Positions 1 to 5,404 of a stretch of DNA of 5,518 bases are shown here, in pieces; within the stretch, counting starts at the first letter, position 1; every line of letters begins with the position of its first letter. A model generated the notes under the pieces. It had not been told where the DNA came from and made no database searches. It saw nothing but the letters and a program-made list of their open reading frames with translations. A program made the position numbers and the translations under genes. The DNA comes from Eubacteriales Family XIII. Incertae Sedis bacterium (GTDB taxonomy: Bacteria > Bacillota > Clostridia > Peptostreptococcales > Anaerovoracaceae), in contig JAISZM010000095.1 in NCBI GenBank assembly GCA_031269205.1, positions 1 to 5,518 of the forward strand, written 5' to 3'.

Positions 1-1647
1 GGCGGCATCGCTATCGGACCGGATTCCTACACGCTGCGGCAGGCCGCCGTGCAGCCGCAGGCGGCCATGGTCGTGCTCGATTATCACACGGGCGCGATCA
101 AGGCGATGGTGGGCGGCCGAAAAACGGAGGGACGCCTGCTCTACAACAGGGCGACCGGCCCCAGGCAGCCCGGATCGGCCATCAAGCCCATGTCCGTATA
201 CGGACCCGCGCTGCAGACGGGCGTGGACGACGAGGCCCTCACGGGCGGGGAGCCGTCCTACGGCAACTACTGGACGGCGGCGAGCGGCATCGTGGACGAA
301 CCGATGGAGTTCCAAGGCAAAACATGGCCCAAGAACTGGTACAGCGGTTATCGCGGTATGCAGAGTCTGCGAAAATCCGTCGAGCACTCCGTAAACGTGA
401 ACGCCGTCAAGGTGCAGATCAACATCGGGCCGGAGCGCTCGCTGCGATTTTTGAAAAACCTGGGCGTCACGAGCGTTGTGGAAACGGGCGCGACCAACGA
501 CATGAATCCGGCCGCCCTCGCGCTCGGCGGCATGACCCGCGGCATTTCGCCCTTGCAGATGGCCGCCGGCTACGGAGCGTTCGGCAACGCCGGTCTCTAC
601 GTGGAACCCGTCCCCTACTCCAAGATCACGAACAGGCGCGGCGAGATAATCATAGGACGCGAACCCCTTACGAATCAAGCCATGGATCCGGGCGTCGCCT
701 TCATCATGACGGACATACTCAGAGGCGTCGTGACGAACGGCATAGCGGGCAGGGCGGCCATAAAGTCGCAGCCCGTGGCCGGAAAGACGGGTACGACCAC
801 GGAGAAATACGACGCGTGGTTCGTCGGTTTCACGCCGCAGTACGCGGCCTCGCTCTGGATCGGCTGCGACGTCGGCGTCGAACTCAGCGAGGGTTCGGGC
901 GCCGCCACGAAGGTCTGGAGCAAGATCATGGAACAGATTTGCGAAGGAACCGAGCGCGGATCCTTCCCGAGCGCGCCGGCCGACGTCACGACCGTGACGG
1001 TGGACGCCGTTTCGGGTATGCTGCCGTCCGCGAACAGCCTGACTCGCTCCGAGTTTTTCATCAGGGGAACGGAACCGACGCTCGTGGACAACCTGAGCGG
1101 CCCCGTGTACATCTGCCCCATCTCGGGATACCTCGCGACGCCCTACTGTCCCGCCAGAGTGCCGTTCGGCGCCGACGCGGTCGCGGTCGAGCCCGTCGTC
1201 GGCGGCGACGAGGACCACCCGGAAGAGGCGGCGCAGACCTTGGGTCCCAGGCCGCGCTTCTACTGCCACCTGCACAACGGCGACCCCGAAAACTATCCCA
1301 TCGACCCCTCGCAGACGCTGAACGAGGATTTCTACTGGGACGGCGTCGTCCGCGACGACGCGTATTACGAAGCGCTCGAAGCGGAGCAGACCGAAACGAA
1401 TGATCCCGACGCGGAAGGCTATCCCGCGGACGGACAGTCGAACACGGACGGCACGGGCCCCTTCCCCAACCCGACGCCCGTGCAGCCCGCGCAGCCCGGA
1501 CAGACCGAGCCTTGGCAGACAGATCCGCCGCCCGCGCAGACGCCGCAGGACGGGCAATCGGACGAACAAGACGACGGACAAGCGGACGGACAGAATCCGC
1601 CGCCGGCCGAAGGATCCACAAGGCCGAGCTGGCTGCCGCCTCTGTAA
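1..1647 (+). CDS. Class A penicillin-binding protein (PBP1A-like), C-terminal part, 5'-truncated by window edge
   Basis: The reading frame is open from the first base, so this is the 3' part of a longer gene; the GTG at 49 is an internal codon. Counting from window codon 1 (548 residues visible), the transpeptidase motifs are in order: S59-A-I-K62 (SxxK, acylated serine), S130-V-N132 (SxN) and K262-T-G-T-T (KTG). This is the classic penicillin-binding transpeptidase fold that cross-links peptidoglycan outside the membrane. The N-terminal membrane anchor and glycosyltransferase domain of class A enzymes would lie upstream and cannot be checked; a class B PBP is a less likely alternative. After the catalytic domain comes a region with Cys372, Cys383 and a C422-H-x-H motif, seen in some clostridial PBP1A C-termini, then from about residue 465 a low-complexity tail rich in Pro, Gln, Asp and Gly, probably disordered in the wall. 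The gene ends in TAA just before a terminator and is convergent with the etf operon. Confidence 0.93.
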   Translation, partial: GGIAIGPDSYTLRQAAVQPQAAMVVLDYHTGAIKAMVGGRKTEGRLLYNRATGPRQPGSAIKPMSVYGPALQTGVDDEALTGGEPSYGNYWTAASGIVDEPMEFQGKTWPKNWYSGYRGMQSLRKSVEHSVNVNAVKVQINIGPERSLRFLKNLGVTSVVETGATNDMNPAALALGGMTRGISPLQMAAGYGAFGNAGLYVEPVPYSKITNRRGEIIIGREPLTNQAMDPGVAFIMTDILRGVVTNGIAGRAAIKSQPVAGKTGTTTEKYDAWFVGFTPQYAASLWIGCDVGVELSEGSGAATKVWSKIMEQICEGTERGSFPSAPADVTTVTVDAVSGMLPSANSLTRSEFFIRGTEPTLVDNLSGPVYICPISGYLATPYCPARVPFGADAVAVEPVVGGDEDHPEEAAQTLGPRPRFYCHLHNGDPENYPIDPSQTLNEDFYWDGVVRDDAYYEALEAEQTETNDPDAEGYPADGQSNTDGTGPFPNPTPVQPAQPGQTEPWQTDPPPAQTPQDGQSDEQDDGQADGQNPPPAEGSTRPSWLPPL

Positions 1648-1656
1648 AAAAAACAA

Positions 1657-1706
1657 CAAAGGCCCCCGTGAAAAGCGGTTCTCTTTTCACGGGGCCTTTG
1701 ATTTTT
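1657..1706 (+). terminator. Bidirectional Rho-independent terminator between the PBP gene and the etf operon
   Basis: The arms at 1657-1675 and 1683-1700 pair over 18 bp with a single bulged C and a 7-nt loop (1676-1682). On the + strand five T follow (1702-1706), starting 10 nt after the PBP stop codon. On the - strand the hairpin is followed by the complement of eight A (1646-1653), giving an even better U-tract. It can therefore end both the PBP transcript and the convergent bcd-etfBA transcript. Confidence 0.9.
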
Positions 1707-1717
1707 CTCGCTACCGC
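1701..1717. repeat. 17-bp direct repeat, left copy
   Basis: ATTTTTCTCGCTACCGC here is identical to 1883-1899. This copy forms the T-tract side of the PBP terminator. It contains a CTA (1711-1713) that corresponds to the etfA stop codon in the right copy, so it looks like a duplicated fragment of the etfA 3' end. Confidence 0.9.
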
Positions 1718-1725
1718 TCACCCAC

Positions 1726-1731
1726 TCTAAT
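1726..1731 (+). promoter_or_regulatory. Weak -10-like box just before the large hairpin
   Basis: TCTAAT matches the -10 consensus at five of six positions and would place a start near 1737, the base of the hairpin. The -35 position (about 1703-1708) is a T-rich stretch with poor consensus match. It is recorded only because of its position; a chance match is likely. Confidence 0.15.
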
Positions 1732-1735
1732 CAAA

Positions 1736-1879
1736 ACTACTCACACGCCGCGTCAGTTTTGTTCAGGTCGGGTTCTGAGGGCGATTTTGGCCCCCGGAGC
1801 GTACTTGAAGCTACGTGAGGAGGCCAATAATCGCAATCAGGTTCCGAGATGGGCAAAAATGGCGTGGCGGGTGAGTAGT
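1736..1879 (+). other. 144-nt imperfect hairpin, possible structured RNA
   Basis: Hand folding gives about 57 base pairs in one nearly continuous stem. Helices are 1736-1744/1871-1879 (9 bp), 1746-1755/1860-1869, 1757-1765/1850-1858, 1768-1772/1843-1847, 1774-1778/1837-1841, 1781-1792/1822-1834 with one bulge, and an apical 1799-1803/1812-1816. A possible tandem G-A motif (1797-1798 with 1817-1818) sits below the apical helix. Seven of the pairs are G-U wobbles when read on the + strand and would be A-C mismatches on the - strand, against one case the other way, so a + strand RNA is favoured. Five T at 1884-1888 follow the hairpin, as in a terminator. A competing 7-bp pairing, 1717-1723 with 1869-1875, is also possible. 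No known RNA family was recognised. Confidence 0.55.
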
Positions 1880-1882
1880 AAC

Positions 1883-1899
1883 ATTTTTCTCGCTACCGC
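1883..1899. repeat. 17-bp direct repeat, right copy, overlapping the etfA stop codon
   Basis: Identical to 1701-1717. Positions 1893-1895 are the complement of the etfA TAG stop and 1896-1898 its last sense codon, so this copy is partly coding. The five T at 1884-1888 follow the large hairpin on the + strand. Confidence 0.9.
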
Positions 1900-3182
1900 A
1901 CGGTCGCCTCGTATAAATCGCTCGCGCTGTCCCACTCGTCTATGATCTGCGGAACCACCTTGTACAGATCGCCCACGATGCCGAAGTCGGCCACCTCGAA
2001 GATCGGGGCGTCCGGATCCTTGTTGATCGCGACGATGATGTCCGAAGTCTGCATTCCGGCCAAGTGCTGTATCGCGCCCGAGATGCCGCAGGCGAAATAA
2101 ATCTTGGGCTTGACGGTGGTGCCCGTCTGCCCCACCTGATGCGAGTGGTCGATCCAGCCCGCGTCCACCGCCGCGCGGGATGAGCCGACGACGCCGCCCA
2201 CCTTCTCGGCAAATTTCCGAATCAGGTTGAAGCCGGAGGGATCGCCCAGTCCGCGGCCGCCGGAGCAGATGATGTCCGCGTCGGTCAGCGACACGATCTC
2301 CTTCGCGGATTTCACGATATCGACGATCTTGGTCCTGATGTCGCTCTCGGCCAAGGCCGGGCTCACGCTTATGACCTCGCCCGAGGCGCCGGGGACGCGT
2401 TCGCGCCGCGTCATGACGCCGGGGCGGACCGTCGCCATCTGCGGCCTGGTCCTGGGACAGACGATAGTGGCCATGAGATTGCCGCCGAAGGCCGGCCGCG
2501 TCTGCTTCAGGCCCTTGTCGTCGGAATTCGGGTCCAGCGTGGAGGTGTCCAGCGTCGTGTTCTTGTTCGCGTAATCGATGTAGCTGCTGACCTTGACGTC
2601 AAGCCGCGTGCAGTCCGCCGTCAGGCCCGTGTTCAGACGGGCCGCAACGCGCGGCGCCAGATCCCGGCCGATGTGCGTCGCGCCGAAGAGCACGATCTCG
2701 GGCTTGTACGCCTTGACGGCGTCGTGCAGCACCTTCGTGTAACCGTCCGTCGTGAAGTTCTTGAGCAGCGGAGCTTCGATCAGGTAAGCGCCGTCCGCGC
2801 CGAATTCGAAGCATTCCCGCGCGAGTCCGCCTATGCCGTCGCCGATCAGCACGGCGTACACCTTCGCGTCGTCGCTGATCTCGCGGGCCAAGCGCCTGCC
2901 CTCACCGATCAGCTCTATGGCGACGTTCATGAGCTTGCCGGCGCGCTGCTCGGCGTAGACCCAGACGTGCTTGTATGCGGAGAGATCCGCGGGACCGTCC
3001 GCGTCCGCGTCGCCCGTGTCCTCTATCGCGTCGAATTTGCAGGCGGGGATGCACTGCTTGCAAACCGTACACTTCTCGTTGATCACGGCGAGCTTGCCTT
3101 CCATATAGATCGCGTCAAAGGGGCAGGCCTTGATACAAAGCTTGCAACCCTTGCATTTTTCGTTTATTACTTGAATTGCCAT
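1893..3182 (-). CDS. etfA: Electron transfer flavoprotein alpha subunit with N-terminal 2x[4Fe-4S] ferredoxin domain
   Basis: 429 residues. The N-terminus is a two-cluster ferredoxin module: Cys10, 13, 16, 20 (followed by Pro) and Cys38, 41, 44, 48. After an acidic linker (about 54-66) comes EtfA proper: the nucleotide-binding-like domain I (about 70-250), then the FAD domain with SGGRG (307-311), SRAAVDAGW (335-343), HQVGQTG (348-354), GISGAIQH (366-373) and NKDPDAPIF (387-395), all typical of FAD-binding EtfA. Ordinary EtfA is about 310-340 residues, so the extra length is the ferredoxin module. Such fusions are known in CarE of the Acetobacterium caffeyl-CoA reductase and in some anaerobic EtfA proteins; the clusters probably relay electrons to free ferredoxin. 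The ATG at 3180-3182 is preceded by AGGAGGG (3191-3197) at 8 nt. It is the last gene of the operon, 13 nt after etfB. Exact partner and substrate are inferred. Confidence 0.95.
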   Translation of the reverse strand: MAIQVINEKCKGCKLCIKACPFDAIYMEGKLAVINEKCTVCKQCIPACKFDAIEDTGDADADGPADLSAYKHVWVYAEQRAGKLMNVAIELIGEGRRLAREISDDAKVYAVLIGDGIGGLARECFEFGADGAYLIEAPLLKNFTTDGYTKVLHDAVKAYKPEIVLFGATHIGRDLAPRVAARLNTGLTADCTRLDVKVSSYIDYANKNTTLDTSTLDPNSDDKGLKQTRPAFGGNLMATIVCPRTRPQMATVRPGVMTRRERVPGASGEVISVSPALAESDIRTKIVDIVKSAKEIVSLTDADIICSGGRGLGDPSGFNLIRKFAEKVGGVVGSSRAAVDAGWIDHSHQVGQTGTTVKPKIYFACGISGAIQHLAGMQTSDIIVAINKDPDAPIFEVADFGIVGDLYKVVPQIIDEWDSASDLYEATVR

Positions 3183-3190
3183 TTCCTCAC

Positions 3191-3198
3191 CCCTCCTA
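3191..3198 (-). promoter_or_regulatory. etfA Shine-Dalgarno fused to the etfB stop codon
   Basis: Read on the - strand the sequence is TAGGAGGG: the etfB stop TAG (3196-3198) shares bases with the AGGAGGG ribosome binding site, 8 nt before the etfA ATG. A ribosome ending on etfB sits on the etfA initiation site, which favours translational coupling. Confidence 0.85.
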
Positions 3199-3999
3199 TA
3201 TTACGTGCTTCGACTTCAGATTGATCAGCAGCTTATCCGCCAATTCCTTCTCCGTATCGGCCTCGATGATCACGCCCTTGCCCTTGGGCGCCGGCGTGAA
3301 CGAGCGAAACACGTTCGTCGGAGAGGCTTCGAGCCCGACCTCCCTGTTCGCGTCCACGCCGAGCTCTTTCGCGCCCCAAGTCGGAATCTCCTTCCGCACC
3401 GCGTCGAAGATGCCGCCTATGGACATGTACCGCGGCGTGTTCAGCTCCTTTATGGCCGTGAGCATACAGGGGGTGTCGATTTCGATCAACTCGTAGCCGT
3501 CCTCGAGCGCTCTTTTTACCGTAATGTGTTTACGGTCATCCGACAGTCGAAACTCCGCCACGTAGGTGACCTGCGGCAAGCCCAACTTTTCCGCGATCTG
3601 CGGCCCGACCTGCGCCGTGTCGCCGTCTATGGCCTGTCTGCCCGCAAAGATCAGATCGTATTCGCCGAGCTTGTTTATGGCCGCCGCTACCGCGTTGGAG
3701 GTGGCCCAGGTGTCGGAGCCTCCGAGCGCGCGGTCCGAGAGCAGTATGCCGTCGTCGGCGCCCATCGCGATGCATTCTATCAGCATGTCCTTGGCCTGAG
3801 GCGGTCCCATCGTCACGACCGTCACCGTCGCGTCGGGGTATCGGTCCTTGATCTTGAGCGCCTCTTCGAGCGCGTTCGCGTCGTCGTGATTCAAGATGCT
3901 CGGGACGCCTTCGCGGACCAAGGTCTTCGTCACGGGATCGATCTTTATTTCGTTTGTGTCGGGCACCTGCTTGGCGCAAACAATTATTTTAAATGCCAT
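3196..3999 (-). CDS. etfB: Electron transfer flavoprotein beta subunit
   Basis: 267 residues, the usual EtfB length (about 250-270). The N-terminus shows the conserved KQVPDT (10-15). The GRQAIDGDTAQVGP stretch (120-133) is the nucleotide-binding loop that in bifurcating ETFs holds the second FAD. Residues 161-181, from V-K-R-A-L-E-D-G to C-M-L-T, fit the EtfB family signature by eye. EtfB pairs with EtfA, accepts hydride from NADH in bifurcating complexes and passes electrons to the acyl-CoA dehydrogenase and to ferredoxin. The ATG at 3997-3999 is chosen because AAGGGGG (4009-4015) lies 9 nt upstream; a TTG two codons earlier (4003-4005) would leave only 3 nt. It starts 14 nt after the dehydrogenase stop and is followed closely by etfA. 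Bifurcation is inferred from family and operon context; this sequence alone does not show redox behaviour. Confidence 0.95.
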   Translation of the reverse strand: MAFKIIVCAKQVPDTNEIKIDPVTKTLVREGVPSILNHDDANALEEALKIKDRYPDATVTVVTMGPPQAKDMLIECIAMGADDGILLSDRALGGSDTWATSNAVAAAINKLGEYDLIFAGRQAIDGDTAQVGPQIAEKLGLPQVTYVAEFRLSDDRKHITVKRALEDGYELIEIDTPCMLTAIKELNTPRYMSIGGIFDAVRKEIPTWGAKELGVDANREVGLEASPTNVFRSFTPAPKGKGVIIEADTEKELADKLLINLKSKHVI

Positions 4000-4008
4000 T
4001 GTCAAAAA

Positions 4009-4016
4009 CCCCCTTA
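4009..4016 (-). promoter_or_regulatory. etfB Shine-Dalgarno fused to the dehydrogenase stop codon
   Basis: Read on the - strand the sequence is TAAGGGGG: the TAA stop of the acyl-CoA dehydrogenase (4014-4016) runs into the AAGGGGG site that serves the etfB ATG 9 nt downstream. This is the same stop-in-SD design as at the etfB-etfA junction, and it decides the etfB start. Confidence 0.8.
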
Positions 4017-5159
4017 CTTCTTGAATACATCCGCGGATATAACGAGCTTCTGCGCCTCGGACGTGCCTTCGTATATCTCCGTGATCTTGGCGTCCCTCAT
4101 CATCCGCTCAAGCGGATAATCCTTGGTGTAGCCGTAACCGCCGTGAAACTGCACGGCCTTGGTCGTGACATACATGGCCGTCTCGGACGCGAAGAGCTTT
4201 GCCATCGCGGACGCGGGTCCGTAAGCCAGGTGCTTGTCCTTCATGTCGGCCGCCCTGTATATGAGCAGCCGCGAGGCCTCTATCCGCGTCTTCATATCGG
4301 CGATCTCGAAGCGAAGCGCGTCCATCTGCGAAAGCTTCTTGCCGAACTGCTTCCTGGATTTCATGTATTCGACCGTGGTGTCAAACGCGCCCTGCGCGAT
4401 GCCGAGGGCCTGCGACGCGATACCGATGCGGCCGCCGTCCAGCGTTGACATCGCGACCTTGAAGCCGTCGCCGACGTTTCCGAGAATGTTTTCCTTGGGG
4501 ACCTTGCAGTTCTGGAACACGAGTTCCGTCGTGGAGGAAGCGCAGATGCCCATCTTCTCCTCCGTCTTGCCGATGGAAAAGCCTTCGAAGCCCTTCTCGA
4601 CGATGAAAGCGCTGATGCCGCCGCGCGTTCCCTTGGCCTTGTCCGTCATGGCCATGACGACGAAGGTGTCGGCGTATCCGCCGTTCGTTATGAACACCTT
4701 GGAGCCGTTCAGGAGCCAGTGATCGCCCTTGTCCTCCGCGCGCGTCTGCTGTCCGCCCGCGTCCGTGCCGGCGTTGGGCTCCGTCAGACCGAACGCGCCG
4801 AGCTTCCTGCCGCTCGTGAGATCGGGGACGTACTTTTTCTTCTGCTCGTCGCTGCCCCACGCGAAGATGGGCCAGACGCAAAGCGACGTGTGCGCGGAGC
4901 AGATCACGCCCGTGGAAGCGCATTTCCGCGAAAGCTCCTCCACCGTGATCGCGTATGAGATATGATCCCCGCCCGCGCCTTCGTATTCCTTGGGGAAGGG
5001 TACGCCCAACAGGCCGTAGCGGCCCATCTTCTTCACCGTCTCCACAGGGAATCTGTGCTCTTTGTCGATGTCCGCGGCTATTGGGTCAACCTCTGTTTCG
5101 GCAAAGCTTCTTACCATCTTCCTTACAAATTCCTGCTCTTTCGTAAGTTGAAAGTCCAT
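4014..5159 (-). CDS. bcd: Short-chain acyl-CoA dehydrogenase, butyryl-CoA dehydrogenase-like
   Basis: 381 residues, the length of clostridial Bcd (about 379-383). The N-terminal helical domain begins MDFQLTKEQEFVRKM, close to clostridial Bcd as remembered. GLTEPNAGTDAGG (124-136) matches acyl-CoA dehydrogenase signature 1, in the FAD-contacting middle domain. The C-terminal domain carries QFHGGYGYTKDYPLERMMRDA (337-357, signature 2 region) and IYEGTSE, in which Glu364 corresponds to the catalytic base of Megasphaera Bcd (Glu367). It catalyses interconversion of a short-chain acyl-CoA and its trans-2-enoyl-CoA; with bifurcating EtfAB the physiological direction is reduction of crotonyl-CoA to butyryl-CoA in the cytoplasm. 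The frame stays open upstream to 5285, but the ATG at 5157-5159 has AAGGTGG at 6 nt and gives the family N-terminus. It is the first gene of the bcd-etfB-etfA operon. No crt, hbd or thl gene is in the window, so acryloyl-CoA or aryl-acrylyl-CoA remain alternative substrates. Confidence 0.94.
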   Translation of the reverse strand: MDFQLTKEQEFVRKMVRSFAETEVDPIAADIDKEHRFPVETVKKMGRYGLLGVPFPKEYEGAGGDHISYAITVEELSRKCASTGVICSAHTSLCVWPIFAWGSDEQKKKYVPDLTSGRKLGAFGLTEPNAGTDAGGQQTRAEDKGDHWLLNGSKVFITNGGYADTFVVMAMTDKAKGTRGGISAFIVEKGFEGFSIGKTEEKMGICASSTTELVFQNCKVPKENILGNVGDGFKVAMSTLDGGRIGIASQALGIAQGAFDTTVEYMKSRKQFGKKLSQMDALRFEIADMKTRIEASRLLIYRAADMKDKHLAYGPASAMAKLFASETAMYVTTKAVQFHGGYGYTKDYPLERMMRDAKITEIYEGTSEAQKLVISADVFKK

Positions 5160-5165
5160 GCAAAT

Positions 5166-5172
5166 CCACCTT
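5166..5172 (-). promoter_or_regulatory. Ribosome binding site of the acyl-CoA dehydrogenase
   Basis: AAGGTGG on the - strand, six nt before the ATG at 5157-5159. It fixes the start against the longer open frame reaching 5285, whose extra 42 residues are low-quality and lie over promoter-like DNA. Confidence 0.75.
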
Positions 5173-5192
5173 AAGCAATACCACATCTCATT

Positions 5193-5214
5193 CCGCGCGA
5201 CACGTGCCGCGCGG
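5193..5214 (-). promoter_or_regulatory. Near-perfect 22-bp GC palindrome in the operon leader (operator or mRNA hairpin)
   Basis: The arms CCGCGCG and CGCGCGG surround a central CACGTG; 20 of 22 positions are self-complementary, the exception being one A/C mismatch pair (5200 and 5207). It lies in otherwise AT-rich DNA, 33 nt upstream of the dehydrogenase ATG and downstream of the predicted promoter. As RNA it would form a 7-bp stem with an 8-nt loop; no U-run follows on the - strand, so it is not an intrinsic terminator. A dimeric repressor operator or a 5' stabilising hairpin are both possible. Confidence 0.55.
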
Positions 5215-5256
5215 ACGCCACAATACAAATAAATACAATGGCATGTCACTCTTATA

Positions 5257-5285
5257 ATTAAACTACAATTTGAAAACTTTTTCAA
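5257..5285 (-). promoter_or_regulatory. Predicted sigma-A promoter of the bcd-etfBA operon
   Basis: On the - strand, TTGAAA (5280-5285) and TTTAAT (5257-5262) each match consensus at five of six positions with an ideal 17-nt spacer. The start would lie near 5250, giving a leader of about 90 nt that contains the 5193-5214 palindrome. The surrounding DNA is strongly AT-rich, as usual for clostridial promoters. Confidence 0.6.
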
Positions 5286-5290
5286 GTCTT

Positions 5291-5310
5291 TCGCGATAAT
5301 TCGCGGTAAT
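5291..5310. repeat. Tandem 10-bp direct repeat just upstream of the operon -35 box
   Basis: TCGCGATAAT is followed directly by TCGCGGTAAT, nine of ten bases alike. Seen from the operon promoter the pair starts 5 bp upstream of the -35 box, and its 10-bp period is close to one helical turn, so both copies face the same side of the DNA. This fits an activator or repressor site, but two short copies could be chance. Confidence 0.4.
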
Positions 5311-5326
5311 TGTTAAAAATTTATCT

Positions 5327-5354
5327 ATTCTAAAAATTTCAAATTCTTTTGCAA
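5327..5354 (-). promoter_or_regulatory. Second, weaker candidate promoter upstream of the operon
   Basis: On the - strand, TTGCAA (5349-5354, four of six) and TAGAAT (5327-5332, five of six) are spaced by 16 nt. AT-rich DNA yields such matches often, so this is only a possible second start. Confidence 0.22.
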
Positions 5355-5404
5355 GCACATAATTTATACAAATTTCGCCTGTACAATAAGCGCAAGAAAA
5401 AAAA

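Larger units (their letters stand above)
1718..1882. mobile_element. Candidate small non-autonomous palindromic insertion (MITE-like), between 17-bp direct repeats
   Basis: The 165 bp between the two repeat copies encode no credible protein and are mostly one long imperfect inverted repeat. Deleting this segment plus one repeat copy restores a compact junction in which the terminator T-tract runs directly into the etfA stop codon, as expected for an insertion with target duplication. A 17-bp duplication is long for known MITEs, so site-specific integration at a 17-bp core or a local duplication remains possible. The mobility call is inference from layout; only a search for other copies or empty sites would settle it. 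Confidence 0.4.

Noticed and set aside
49..51. GTG as start codon of the PBP gene
   Set aside because: The frame is open and protein-like from base 1 and no Shine-Dalgarno precedes the GTG; the gene is simply cut by the window edge.
1061..1690. Long open frame on the - strand opposite the PBP gene
   Set aside because: Its translation is Arg/Ala/Pro-rich, typical of the antisense of a GC-rich gene, and it runs through the terminator.
1736..1879. Integron attC site or CRISPR-like unit
   Set aside because: There is no repeat-spacer array, no integrase and no typical attC core boxes; the hairpin is single and lies between convergent genes.
1400..1945. Open frame on + across the PBP tail, terminator and hairpin element
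   Set aside because: Its translation is Arg/Thr/Pro-rich with no recognisable domain, and it crosses a strong terminator and the etfA stop; better explained as a shadow frame.
4000..4005. Two-codon longer etfB beginning at a TTG
   Set aside because: The ribosome binding site would be only 3 nt away, while the ATG at 3997-3999 has a 9-nt spacing and gives the usual MAFKI-type N-terminus.
5160..5285. 42-residue N-terminal extension of the acyl-CoA dehydrogenase
   Set aside because: The extension overlaps the leader palindrome and the promoter, is not family-like, and the ATG at 5157-5159 has its own good ribosome binding site.
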